Origin: JABDQA01 sp963824415
Lineage (GTDB): Bacteria; Desulfobacterota; Desulfobulbia; Desulfobulbales; Desulfocapsaceae
Direction of reading: 5' to 3'
Length of the DNA: 64,000 nucleotides
Assembly: GCA_963824415.1 (NCBI GenBank)
Contig: CAWGPM010000015.1
Location: 124,001 to 188,000, forward strand
Of this stretch, positions 42,935 through 51,724 are shown one piece after another. Numbering within the stretch: the stretch's first letter is position 1; every line of letters begins with the position of its first letter. Under the pieces are notes generated by a model that saw nothing but the letters and a program-made list of their open reading frames with translations, had not been told where the DNA came from and searched no databases. Both the position numbers and the translations under genes were made by a program.

Positions 42935-44017
42935 ATGCCAGTCGAAAAACGCGGCACGATAGCTGATTCTTCCCCATCTCCCGCAGCTCTAGTCATTTCC
43001 GATATAACCGTTCCGCCGCACCCGGTCTGGCCTGAATTATCTCCCACGGAGGAAAAAGCGCTTAAATTGCGGATCAAGCAGATGCTCGACGAACAGGAAG
43101 GTGTTCTGGTGGCTCACTACTACACCGATGCCAAACTTCAGGATCTGGCTGAAGAGACCGGGGGATGTGTGGCCGACTCCCTGGAGATGGCCCGTTTTGG
43201 CACCGAACATCCCGGACGCACCCTGGTGGTGGCAGGGGTCAAGTTCATGGGCGAAACAGCCAAGATTCTGAACAATGAAAAACGGGTTCTGATGCCTGAT
43301 CTCGGTGCCACCTGTTCCTTGGATGAAGGCTGCCCCGCCGACCAGTTCTCCCGTTTTTGCGATCGTTACCCTGATCATACCGTGGTGGTATACGCCAATA
43401 CCAGTGCCGAGGTCAAAGCACGCTCTGACTGGGTGGTCACCTCGGGTATTGCCCTGCCGATCGTCAGAGATCTGGCCAGCCGCGGTGAAAAAGTCCTCTG
43501 GGCACCCGATAAACATCTGGGCAGTTACGTTCAGCGCGAGACCGGCGCAGAGATGATTTTCTGGCCCGGTTCGTGCGTAGTTCACGAGGAATTTAGAGCC
43601 GTTGCCCTGAGCCGGATGCACAATCTCTACCCCGACGCAGCTGTGCTGGTGCATCCCGAATCGCCTGCAGCTGTCATCGAACTGGCTGATGTGGTGGGCT
43701 CGACCACCGCCTTGATCCGGGCCGTCAAGGATCGTCCCGAAAAACGGTTCATCGTTGCCACCGACCGGGGAATCTTCAATAAGATGCGGCAGATGGCCCC
43801 AGAGAAACTGCTGATGGAGGCCCCGACGGAAGGTGAAGGAGCTACCTGTCAGAGCTGCGCGCGCTGTCCGTGGATGGGAATGAACAGTCTCCAGAACCTC
43901 GCGCAGGTGCTTGAAAGCGGGCGCAATGAGATCGAGGTCTCGGCCGAACTGGCCAGACGCGCCAGAATACCAATTCAACGCATGCTCGATTTTGCCCGCC
44001 AATACAAAACCGATTAA
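42935..44017 (+). CDS. nadA: Quinolinate synthase (4Fe-4S)
   Basis: 360 residues from the chosen ATG. It condenses iminoaspartate with dihydroxyacetone phosphate to quinolinate in NAD synthesis. LVAHYYTDAKLQDLAEETGG and the three cluster cysteines in GATCSLDEGCP, WPGSCVVHEEF and TCQSCARCPWMGMN are present, as is YANTSAEVKARSDWVVTS. An AGGA lies about ten bases upstream of the ATG at 42935. The frame runs back to 42821 but only with a TTG start and an implausible hydrophobic leader. nadB and nadC are not in the window; nadD is at 1425-2096. Confidence 0.95.
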   Translation: MPVEKRGTIADSSPSPAALVISDITVPPHPVWPELSPTEEKALKLRIKQMLDEQEGVLVAHYYTDAKLQDLAEETGGCVADSLEMARFGTEHPGRTLVVAGVKFMGETAKILNNEKRVLMPDLGATCSLDEGCPADQFSRFCDRYPDHTVVVYANTSAEVKARSDWVVTSGIALPIVRDLASRGEKVLWAPDKHLGSYVQRETGAEMIFWPGSCVVHEEFRAVALSRMHNLYPDAAVLVHPESPAAVIELADVVGSTTALIRAVKDRPEKRFIVATDRGIFNKMRQMAPEKLLMEAPTEGEGATCQSCARCPWMGMNSLQNLAQVLESGRNEIEVSAELARRARIPIQRMLDFARQYKTD

Positions 44018-44208
44018 AACCCTGCACCTATTCTTTCTCGATCCAGTTTCAGCAGCGGGTTAAGTTCTTCAGTGACCTGTTCGGTTGCCTTATCTCCCAC
44101 ATAAATTTCCAAATCTGGCGCCCTGCGATAACCGGGCAGCCGCTTGTCGTAGAGTGCGCGGGCTTGTTCCAGATCTGCGAGCAGTGACCATTTTCTGCTT
44201 TTTCTCAA
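44014..44208 (-). CDS. Small ORF of unknown function coupled to the queuosine mannosyltransferase gene
   Basis: 64 residues with a TTG start whose bases overlap the TGA stop of the upstream gene (TTGA). There is no internal Met and no clear ribosome-binding site, so translation would depend on coupling. The protein is basic at the start (RKSRKW) and mixed later, with DLEQARALYDKRLPGYRRAP. I do not recognise it. The 3' end overlaps the nadA stop by 4 nt from the opposite strand. It may be chance open frame. Confidence 0.35.
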   Translation of the reverse strand: MRKSRKWSLLADLEQARALYDKRLPGYRRAPDLEIYVGDKATEQVTEELNPLLKLDRERIGAGF

Positions 44209-45299
44209 CTCAGCCAGTGCTGGTACATCTTGGCCAAAGTTCGCCAGCTATATGATTCCGTCAGTTCGATCGATCGCCTTAGCGGGAGGGCGGTCCGATT
44301 TCTTATTATGGTCATTAAATGTTCGAACAGTCTGCCCTCTTCGTAGACAAATTCCGGGCCAAACAGTTCCGGATAAGCCAACCGGTTGGGCACCACCGGA
44401 AGACACCCGGCCCGAACCGCCTCGACGATTGAGATCCCAAAAAACTCGTGCCGCGCAGTTGACACCACAATATCTCCCTGAACCAGCATTTTGTAATAGT
44501 CGTCCCGGTTTTCAACATAACCGAAATGAGATATCTTGCTTTTCATCTCCTGTCGTGCCTCTTTAAAACAGGCTGGCTCCGTCTGAAACCGCTGCCCGAG
44601 GACACAGAGTCTGAAGTCGATGCCTGCTTCCTGCAGTTTGCCCAGCACCGTAAAGAATGCTTCAGGATTTTTATCATGTTCCCAGCGGTGGTTCCAGATA
44701 ATCAAAGGAGGACCATTTTTCCTGATATCCTGCCAAACCTCTCTGGTTGCATCGATTCGAGAGAAATCAAGCCCCGGATAGAGCACCCTGCTCTTGTCCT
44801 CGATGAGATCAGATAGGTGCAGAAGATCCATGTCCTTTGCTTTTCCAAGATAGTTCCGGCAATGGCTGATAAAACTGCTTCGATTAAAATTCGAGTTGAA
44901 GGCTATCGAGTCGGCCGCCAGGGCAGTGGTGAAATTGATTGCAGTGAACTGGTGGCTGGTGTGGGGAGCCAGCATGTTTGGATAGGCGAACTGGTTTTCG
45001 TGGAAATAGACCAGGTATCGGCAATCCAGGTTCCAACCCGGAATTATTGAAGCCAATGCCTTGAAAACCGACACATCGATAAAACTAGAAAAAAGAACTG
45101 TATCGAATCTGCGCTCGCTTTCTTTCAGTGCGGATATCTGGTCGATAAACCAGGGCGCCGAGAGCTGCATGCGCATCTTCCACTTACGAGCAGGCAGGCT
45201 GAGCAGGGTATAGTCAGCTTTGACAAATCGCCTCAGGCCATCTAGAAAAAGTTTGTGGGAGCCACCGTAGTAGGGCTCAGCAACCAGTATCCGCGCCAT
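44205..45299 (-). CDS. tRNA-queuosine alpha-mannosyltransferase homologue (GT4, DUF3524)
   Basis: 364 residues. The N-terminal DUF3524 part has EPYYGGSHKLFLDGL (8-22), LSLPARKWKMR (34-44) and YFHENQFAYP (98-107). The GT-B C-terminal part has WNHRWEHDKNPE (202-213) and HEFFGISIVEA (284-294). These blocks match the vertebrate protein GTDC1, identified as the enzyme that mannosylates queuosine in tRNA-Asp. Bacterial members occur, but their target is less studied. It follows coaBC by 73 nt and is followed by a small coupled ORF. No queuosine synthesis gene is in the window. The enzyme class is firm; the substrate is by homology. Confidence 0.85.
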   Translation of the reverse strand: MARILVAEPYYGGSHKLFLDGLRRFVKADYTLLSLPARKWKMRMQLSAPWFIDQISALKESERRFDTVLFSSFIDVSVFKALASIIPGWNLDCRYLVYFHENQFAYPNMLAPHTSHQFTAINFTTALAADSIAFNSNFNRSSFISHCRNYLGKAKDMDLLHLSDLIEDKSRVLYPGLDFSRIDATREVWQDIRKNGPPLIIWNHRWEHDKNPEAFFTVLGKLQEAGIDFRLCVLGQRFQTEPACFKEARQEMKSKISHFGYVENRDDYYKMLVQGDIVVSTARHEFFGISIVEAVRAGCLPVVPNRLAYPELFGPEFVYEEGRLFEHLMTIIRNRTALPLRRSIELTESYSWRTLAKMYQHWLS

Positions 45300-45372
45300 C
45301 GCCAGGAGCTAGCTGCTGAATTCAGTGAATATCGCTGTGCAGTAATGGAGCTCACCGAGGAATTGCGAGCGC

Positions 45373-46590
45373 TCAACCAACCGTTTTCAAAAGCCGGTTG
45401 TTGACGATATAGTCCCAGATTTTGTCGGCCGTTGCCAGTTTGCTCATATGGGGCAGCCGAGTGGCCTGGTACTGATCGATCAGGGTAATCTGATTTGTAT
45501 CGACTTCAAAACCGGCCTGATCAGACGAAATGTCGTTAACGGCGATCAGGTCGAGGTTCTTGTTGTGCAGTTTTTTGCGCCCTTCTTCCTCTATATCTGA
45601 ACTCTCAGCCGCAAAACCGACCAGAAGTTGACGGCTGCGGTCGCAGACAGAGCCGAGCTCTTTCAAAATATCAGGATTCCTTTCAAGCTCCATTACCAGT
45701 GAGGCGTTGTCCTTCTTGATTTTTTCCTTGTGCTGCTGGGCACATCTGAAATCAGCAACGGCAGCCGCTTTAATGATTACACTGGCTGAAGCAGCGTGGT
45801 CCATTACGGCGTCATACATCTCAAGCGCGGTGGATACATCGACGCTGCGTACACCGGCCGGCTTATCCAGTGCGGTGGGACCGCTGATCAGGGTGACCTC
45901 GGCCCCGCGTCTGAAAGCGGTGCGGGCCAGCGCATAACCCATTCTGCCCGAAGACCGGTTTGATAGATAACGGGCAGGATCGTAGGGTTCCCTGGTTGGT
46001 CCCGCCGTTATCAGAACCGCTTGACCGGCCAGATCCTTCTTAGTTATTTCACGCAGCACGAACTCGACAACCATTTCCCATTCAGGCAGTCGGCCCATTC
46101 CTTTTTCACCGCAGGCCATCAAACCCGAGTCAGGTTCAATGACCCGGTATCCGTAGCGCCTGAGCGTATCCAGATTTGAGGCTGTAGCCGGATGCTCGTA
46201 CATCTGCACATTCATCGCAGGGCAGACCAGTACCGGAACCCGGGCCGCCAGAATGGTGGTGCTCAGCAGATCATCCGCCAGGCCATGAGCCAGGCGGGCA
46301 ATAGTGTGAGCCGTGGCAGGAGCCACCAGTATACAATCGGCCTCGCGACCAAGTCCGATATGGGAGATGGTGCCCTCCAATTCGGATGCGAACATATCGT
46401 CATATACCGGCCGTCCTGAAAGCGAGGTGAAGGTGAGCGGGGAGACAAACTGCTTCGCGGCAGCGCTCATCACCACATCGACCAGCGCTTCCTCTTTGGC
46501 AAGAGCACTGACCCAGCCTGCCACCTTGAAGGCGGCAATGGACCCGGTAACCCCGACGACGATTCTTTTTCCTGCCAGTGAACTGGACAT
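45373..46590 (-). CDS. coaBC: Bifunctional phosphopantothenoylcysteine decarboxylase / phosphopantothenate-cysteine ligase
   Basis: 405 residues, standard length. The N-terminal flavodoxin-like CoaC domain has GVTGSIAAFKVAGW, the PAMNVQMYEHPAT block and MACGEKGMGRLPE. The CoaB domain starts near residue 193 (VLITAGPTREPYDPARYLSNRSSGRMGYALA, cited in part) and has the NPDIL and VGFAAES motifs. It carries out two successive steps of coenzyme A synthesis. It precedes the queuosine mannosyltransferase gene and follows a BI-1 family gene by 49 nt. Confidence 0.96.
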   Translation of the reverse strand: MSSSLAGKRIVVGVTGSIAAFKVAGWVSALAKEEALVDVVMSAAAKQFVSPLTFTSLSGRPVYDDMFASELEGTISHIGLGREADCILVAPATAHTIARLAHGLADDLLSTTILAARVPVLVCPAMNVQMYEHPATASNLDTLRRYGYRVIEPDSGLMACGEKGMGRLPEWEMVVEFVLREITKKDLAGQAVLITAGPTREPYDPARYLSNRSSGRMGYALARTAFRRGAEVTLISGPTALDKPAGVRSVDVSTALEMYDAVMDHAASASVIIKAAAVADFRCAQQHKEKIKKDNASLVMELERNPDILKELGSVCDRSRQLLVGFAAESSDIEEEGRKKLHNKNLDLIAVNDISSDQAGFEVDTNQITLIDQYQATRLPHMSKLATADKIWDYIVNNRLLKTVG

Positions 46591-46639
46591 CAGGAGCCCC
46601 TAGTCGATATGGCGGTGCGGTTCAGCAGATTAGAAGATG

Positions 46640-47347
46640 CTAATCCCTGCTGCCTCCGAAAACTCTGAGCAGCATCAGAAAGAGGTTAATAAAATCCAGA
46701 TACAGCGCCAGAGCGCCCATGATCGAGCCCTTGGCAATGGCTTCCTGGCCCTGGGCCATGATCCCGTCCTCGCCCATTTTCTTGATCTTCTGAACATCGT
46801 AAGCCGTGAGGCCGGTAAAAATCAGTACACCGATCATTGAGGTGACCCAGTATACCGCCGGACTTTTCAGGAAGATGTTGACAATCGAGGCGATAATCAG
46901 GCCAATCAGCCCCATGAACAGAAACGAGCCCCAGCCGGACAGATCCCTTTTGGTCACCAGGCCGTAGAGGGCCATGGCGCCAAACATCGCCGCGGTTATC
47001 ACGAAAGTACCTGCAATCGATGATCCGGTGTAACGTAGAAAAAGCGCGGAAAAGAACAGGCCATTGAGAACGGAGTAGAGAACGAACAGTGCCGAAGCAG
47101 TCGCAGCCTGGATTTTGTCGATCCGGGCCGAGAGAAAGAAAACCAGCCCGATGGTGCCGATGGCCAGTACGATGAACAGCGGCGAGTTAATGATATGCAC
47201 CGCCAGTCCGGTTGCGGCAGTCGCGTAGGCCACCAGTCCGGTGAGACCGAGCCCGACGGCCATCCAGTTGAACACTTTGGCAAGAAAAACGGAGGCTGCA
47301 TCCTGCCTGGCTTTGGTAATGGTTATCACTTGAGAGTTTTGCTGCAT
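46640..47347 (-). CDS. Bax inhibitor-1 / YccA family membrane protein
   Basis: 235 residues, seven membrane helices. FLAKVFNWMAVGLGLTGLVAY opens the family, LNGLFFSALFLRYTGSSI and IASIVNIFLKSP follow. FTGLTAYDVQKIKKMGEDG carries the conserved Asp pair region of BI-1/YbhL-type proteins, some of which are pH-dependent calcium leaks; YccA restrains FtsH. A TTG four codons upstream could be taken as start, but the GGAG site is eight bases before the ATG used here. The glycan genes end 60 nt upstream and coaBC begins 49 nt downstream. Confidence 0.92.
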   Translation of the reverse strand: MQQNSQVITITKARQDAASVFLAKVFNWMAVGLGLTGLVAYATAATGLAVHIINSPLFIVLAIGTIGLVFFLSARIDKIQAATASALFVLYSVLNGLFFSALFLRYTGSSIAGTFVITAAMFGAMALYGLVTKRDLSGWGSFLFMGLIGLIIASIVNIFLKSPAVYWVTSMIGVLIFTGLTAYDVQKIKKMGEDGIMAQGQEAIAKGSIMGALALYLDFINLFLMLLRVFGGSRD

Positions 47348-47406
47348 GGTATGCTCCAAATAGTTGATGTTGTTTATTTAATGTTTTTGATCAATGGGTT
47401 AACCCG

Positions 47407-48816
47407 CTAATATGCACCGTCTCTTTTGAACATGATATAGACGGTTCTCAAGATAATTTTGATATCGGTCCACAGGGAGTAGTTGAGAATATACCAGTCA
47501 TCCAGATCAACCCGTTCCTGATAGTCATCGATGTCGGATCGTTTGCTCACCTGCCAGGGACCCGTAATGCCGGGTTTCATCGAGCAGTAGCGCCCTGCAC
47601 TTTCCCGGTAATACTGTCTGAGTTCACCGCCGACAATCGGCCGCGCCCCGACCACACTCATATCGCCACGTAATACATTAATGAATTGTGGAAATTCATC
47701 AAGGCTGGTGCGGCGCAGAATTTTACCGATTCTGGTGATTCTCGGATCATTTTTCAGCTTGTAGGTATGTTCCCACTCTTCGCGCAGTGCGGAATTTTCC
47801 GCCAGCAGTTTCTTGAGTTCTGCGTCGGCACCTCTGCGCATGGTCCGAAACTTCAGGCAATCGAACTCTTTTCCGGCGGCGGTTATACGTTTATGCCGGT
47901 AGATAACCGGTCCGCCGTCTTCTAATTTGATCAGGAGGCTGATAATCAGCATCAGCGGAGAACAAAGACACAGCACCGTGAACGAGAACAGCACATCAAA
48001 ACCGCGCTTCCACTCGGTGTGGGGATTAAAATTCAGGATCAATATCTTGCCGAGCGACTGGATTTCTGCATGATGCAGGCCGAACACATAAAGATCAGGC
48101 ACCAGGTAAATCCGTGAACCCAGTGAACGACACTCCCGCAGAATGGAAAAAATTTTACGTTCGGCTCGCATCGGCAGTGCGATGTAGACGTAATCGATGT
48201 CGTTTTTTCCCAGGTAGTCGGGCAGCATAGCGATATCGCCAAGCACCGGTTTGCCCATCGCGGTCAATTTGGGGTCTTCAGACACTTTATCGTCGAAAAA
48301 GCCCATAACCTCGATTCCCGCCCAGGGAATCAATTCGAGTTCCCTGACCAGATTGAGACCCAGATCACCGGCTCCGGCGATCACCGCTCGACGGATATTC
48401 TTGCCCCGCCTGCGAAAATAGCGCAGTATCTTGCGGGCGGCCATATGGACCACAAACAGGATAATCGGCGTGGTAGTGGACCAGATCATAAAGACGACCC
48501 GTGAATAAGCCATCGAAATCTTAAATATAAAAAAGTAGAAAAGCAACAGCCCGACGATGGTCGCCCAGGCTTTGATGATAACATAAAACTCCATGTAGAA
48601 CTTCCAGCCCCGCCAGGAACGGTAGAGCTGAAACGACTGAAAGACGACAAGACAGAGCACGAAGGTAATGATCACCAGTCGCGTATAGTAGTCGCTCCAC
48701 GGAACCCGGTACCAGTAAACCAGGCTCGACATATAGCCAACCACCAGCAGGCAGTCGAACAGGTGCAGCACCCGGGCCATTATGGAGCTCTGCTCGCGCA
48801 GATTCGTTGAAAGCAT
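47407..48816 (-). CDS. WbaP-type undecaprenyl-phosphate sugar-1-phosphate transferase
   Basis: 469 residues. Four or five N-terminal membrane helices (about 13-120), a nucleotide-binding-like middle part (IAGAGDLGLNLVRELELI), and a C-terminal bacterial sugar transferase domain with KRGFDVLFSF, DCLKFRTMRRGAD, LRRTSLDEFPQFINVLRGDM, VGARPIV and KPGITGPWQVS. Such enzymes load the first sugar phosphate (galactose or glucose) on undecaprenyl phosphate for O-antigen or exopolysaccharide. It is the last gene of the polysaccharide set. ATGs at 48816 and 48780 are both possible and neither has a good ribosome-binding site. Confidence 0.92.
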   Translation of the reverse strand: MLSTNLREQSSIMARVLHLFDCLLVVGYMSSLVYWYRVPWSDYYTRLVIITFVLCLVVFQSFQLYRSWRGWKFYMEFYVIIKAWATIVGLLLFYFFIFKISMAYSRVVFMIWSTTTPIILFVVHMAARKILRYFRRRGKNIRRAVIAGAGDLGLNLVRELELIPWAGIEVMGFFDDKVSEDPKLTAMGKPVLGDIAMLPDYLGKNDIDYVYIALPMRAERKIFSILRECRSLGSRIYLVPDLYVFGLHHAEIQSLGKILILNFNPHTEWKRGFDVLFSFTVLCLCSPLMLIISLLIKLEDGGPVIYRHKRITAAGKEFDCLKFRTMRRGADAELKKLLAENSALREEWEHTYKLKNDPRITRIGKILRRTSLDEFPQFINVLRGDMSVVGARPIVGGELRQYYRESAGRYCSMKPGITGPWQVSKRSDIDDYQERVDLDDWYILNYSLWTDIKIILRTVYIMFKRDGAY

Positions 48817-48844
48817 TGCTATTCTATACCAGACGACTATGTCG

Positions 48845-49783
48845 TCACTGCTGGTTCAGCCGCTCAGCATCCTTGTGCCACCAGTTGCTGTTCATGCTCA
48901 GCCGGGAGGCCAGCGACCGGGGAATGATCTTGTGCAGACGCCCCAGTCGATAGCCGATGAATTTAACTCCGACTCTTACCATAAAATCGCCCAACATACT
49001 ATATTTTCGGCGGTTGCAGAGATAGGTAATACCTGAACGGATATAGGCAAGACCGCGGCGCTCAGCTCCACCGAAAGTTTCGATGAGCCACCTCTGATCC
49101 TGATGGAACACCCCGATATCGAAGTATCTGCTGAAATCCTCTGTCCAGCTGTAGTTGTGCGAATGATAGACCTCGGCTTCGGCCACATAAGCCAGCTCAA
49201 AACCAGCCTCGAGCAGCCGACCGGCGGCCCAGCTGTCTTCACCGAAAATAAGGCCACCGGGAAAATAGCCGATGTCGCCCAAGGCCGATTTTCGATAGGC
49301 GGCGCATGAATTGGAGGCAAAGACCGTCTTCAGACCGAGGCTGTTTCGGTCACTGAAGCTTCTGGTTGCAGAAGTTTCCGGATAGTTGAAGAGTCTCAGA
49401 TGTGCGGCGATTTCGCTCGCATCAAACGAGGGCAACTGTCTGCCGTAGGTTACACCGACTGCCGGCGAGGCAGCCAGAGGAGCGACAAGGTGCTCCAGAA
49501 GGCTGCGGTTTCGCGGTAGTACATCCTGAGTCAGGTAGACCACGATATCGTTTTCGGCCATCCGGGCGCCCGCGGTTCTCGTGGAGCCATGATCGAAACT
49601 TGACTGCTCGATGATTTTAACATGCGCGCCATATTCCCCCGCAACCGCCACGGTGCCATCTGTCGAGGATGAGTCGATAACGATGATTTCATCAGGCACA
49701 AGCGTCTGAAGCTTCAGTGCTGCCAGCAGTTCGCGGAGCTGCTGTTCACCGTTTCGAGTGGGTATGACAATGGATATACGCAT
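48845..49783 (-). CDS. GT2 glycosyltransferase (rhamnosyltransferase-like)
   Basis: 312 residues. GT-A fold: IVIPTRNGEQQLRELLAAL at the N-terminus, IVIDSSSTDGT, and a TQD motif (VVYLTQDVLP) in the DxD position. FASNSCAAYRKSAL and GEDSWAAGRLLEAGFELAY match RfbF/WbbL-like rhamnosyltransferases. The acceptor and donor are not fixed by sequence. No membrane segment except perhaps the C-terminus. Third-last gene of the polysaccharide set, 47 nt after the next GT2 gene. Confidence 0.87.
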   Translation of the reverse strand: MRISIVIPTRNGEQQLRELLAALKLQTLVPDEIIVIDSSSTDGTVAVAGEYGAHVKIIEQSSFDHGSTRTAGARMAENDIVVYLTQDVLPRNRSLLEHLVAPLAASPAVGVTYGRQLPSFDASEIAAHLRLFNYPETSATRSFSDRNSLGLKTVFASNSCAAYRKSALGDIGYFPGGLIFGEDSWAAGRLLEAGFELAYVAEAEVYHSHNYSWTEDFSRYFDIGVFHQDQRWLIETFGGAERRGLAYIRSGITYLCNRRKYSMLGDFMVRVGVKFIGYRLGRLHKIIPRSLASRLSMNSNWWHKDAERLNQQ

Positions 49784-49830
49784 CTAGTTCATCGCACCGT
49801 GCTGGATGACTTAATTAATCTGAATACGGA

Positions 49831-50646
49831 TCAGATGCCTGTCACTTTGACAGCGAGATATTTGGCGACCGCCCAGACGACATAGATCGATCGATGTTTG
49901 AGCGTGAGCCTGATCTCATTTTTTGAGGCCAGCAGTTTGAGTTTCGGGTCTATTGAGCGCCGATCATTTGCCCAGCCCCGGGCGTGAAAAAGTTCAACCT
50001 CTGGGGTGTAGAGCAGTTTCCAGCATTTTTTTCTGAGGCGCAGACACAAATCGATATCTTCTTTGTACATGAAAAAAGACTCATCGAAAATCTCGGGTAG
50101 TTCTTCTGCTAAGGCCTGCATCCTGCAAAACATAAATGCACCACAGATCGCCGGTACCAGCTCTTCTCTGGCAAACCAAGCACCATCCGCCCTCCCCTGT
50201 CCCCGATCATACCAGCGGCCATACCAGGTTCTGAATACGCCGGTGGAGTCCAGCAGGCCGCTGGCTGTATTTGAGTCCAGATCAAAACCACGCAGTTTGC
50301 CGGTCAGGGCGCCTATATCTTTATGTCGTTCAAGAACAGCAAGGGCGGATTCGATAGTATTGGGCAACAGAAACGCGTCCGGATTCATGAACAGGACATA
50401 CTCGGGGGAACCCTTTATTTGGGCAACTCCGAAGTTGTTGGCCGCGGCGAAGCCGATATTGTCCCGGCAATAAAGCGAGATCGAGTCGGCTTCGATTTGT
50501 TTCAAATAACCAGTCTTCGAAGATCCGCTGTCGACCAGGATAATCTGGGCCGGCTGGTTCGTCTGCTCTGTGATTGCTGCAAGGCAGGAGCCGAGCACCC
50601 GTTCAGAGTTGTGAGTGACGATGATGATGCACAGCGGACTGGTCAT
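49831..50646 (-). CDS. GT2 glycosyltransferase
   Basis: 271 residues. CIIIVTHNSERVLGSCLAAI and IILVDSGSSKT begin the GT-A domain. MNPDAFL stands in the DxD position, with GAFMFCRMQAL and FFMYKEDIDLCLRLRKKCWK further on (acceptor/Asp base region). The pattern is that of WbbL-type rhamnosyl or dTDP-sugar transferases. Lies 16 nt after the preceding GT2 gene, so coupled. Confidence 0.86.
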   Translation of the reverse strand: MTSPLCIIIVTHNSERVLGSCLAAITEQTNQPAQIILVDSGSSKTGYLKQIEADSISLYCRDNIGFAAANNFGVAQIKGSPEYVLFMNPDAFLLPNTIESALAVLERHKDIGALTGKLRGFDLDSNTASGLLDSTGVFRTWYGRWYDRGQGRADGAWFAREELVPAICGAFMFCRMQALAEELPEIFDESFFMYKEDIDLCLRLRKKCWKLLYTPEVELFHARGWANDRRSIDPKLKLLASKNEIRLTLKHRSIYVVWAVAKYLAVKVTGI

Positions 50647-50662
50647 AACACACCACTCAGGC

Positions 50663-51724
50663 TCAGCAGAACAGTCTGCGATAGCAACTCAGAAGTCGAC
50701 TGCTCTTGCCCTGTTCGGTTCTGCGTGAGATGATCGATTCGATAACCTGGGCTTCCGAATCAATGATCCGCTGTTTGAACGCCTGGACAGACAATTGATT
50801 CGGATTAGCTTGCTGCTTGGTTTTTCGAACCATTTTTAAAATATCAGGTAAAGCTTCGCCAATTCCTTTTATATAGCTGATAAAATGTCTTTTTTTTAGA
50901 ATAAAGAGAAACCAGAAAAGCTGGTAGATCAGAAAGGCCGGTAAAAACTGTACAAACAGCAGAAGCGGAATATTTTTGCAAACCACCCAGATATTGTTGC
51001 GCGTAGTCAGCCTGACCGTAAGCGCGTTGATCTTCGAACCACTGGTTGCACTGCCGACATGATAGACCCGTGCCTGCGGAACAAAACAGCAGCAATGACC
51101 GGCCCTGACCGCGCGCAGATTGAAATCCACATCTTCGAGATAGGCGAAAAAATCAGCATCGAACAGTCCTATTTGCTCGAACAGCGATCGATGATACAGC
51201 GCAGCCCCGGCACAGGCTCCGAACACCTCACGCTTGAGGCTGTATTTAGCGCCGTCGGCCTCCATGGTGCCAAACCGGTAACCGACTCCGCCGCGCAGGA
51301 CCCCGTCTCCCGCACCGTCCAGGACATCGCGCTGATGAAAGCTCAGCATCTTCAGCGCAAACATCCGGTAGCTGGGCTCGCCGGCGGTTGCTGCGGCCAG
51401 TTTTTCCAGGCAGTGCGGGTCCATCTCGATATCGTTGTTGAGCAGCAGTACCCATTCCCCGGTGCTCTGCTCAATACCATGATTGACCGCAGCGCTGAAG
51501 CCGAGGTTCTGATCGAGTTCGATCAGCTGCACCTCCGGGTATCGCTGGTGGATCAGCTCGACGGAACCATCGCTGGAACCGTTGTCCACGACGATTACCC
51601 CGAAGTTTTCATAACTCTGAGCTGCGAGAGAATCCAGGCAGATCTGGAGCATCTCCCGACCGTTGTAATTCGGGATGACAATATCAATTCCCGGTGACGT
51701 TTCATCATGCATCAGCTGCTGCAC
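50663..51724 (-). CDS. GT2 glycosyltransferase with C-terminal membrane anchor
   Basis: 353 residues. IDIVIPNYNGREMLQICLDSL, VVDNGSSDGS and LLNNDIEMDP (DxD region) open the GT-A domain; GACAGAALYHRSLF and FFAYLEDVDFNLRA follow. A hydrophobic segment (about 255-280) suggests membrane association. The ATG lies inside the end of the preceding gene (20-nt overlap). Family resembles WbbL/rhamnosyltransferases; donor unknown. Confidence 0.86.
   Translation of the reverse strand: MQQLMHDETSPGIDIVIPNYNGREMLQICLDSLAAQSYENFGVIVVDNGSSDGSVELIHQRYPEVQLIELDQNLGFSAAVNHGIEQSTGEWVLLLNNDIEMDPHCLEKLAAATAGEPSYRMFALKMLSFHQRDVLDGAGDGVLRGGVGYRFGTMEADGAKYSLKREVFGACAGAALYHRSLFEQIGLFDADFFAYLEDVDFNLRAVRAGHCCCFVPQARVYHVGSATSGSKINALTVRLTTRNNIWVVCKNIPLLLFVQFLPAFLIYQLFWFLFILKKRHFISYIKGIGEALPDILKMVRKTKQQANPNQLSVQAFKQRIIDSEAQVIESIISRRTEQGKSSRLLSCYRRLFC

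Noticed and set aside
47396..47405. GGGTTAACCC palindrome
   Set aside because: A ten-base palindrome is expected by chance a number of times in 64 kb; no other support.
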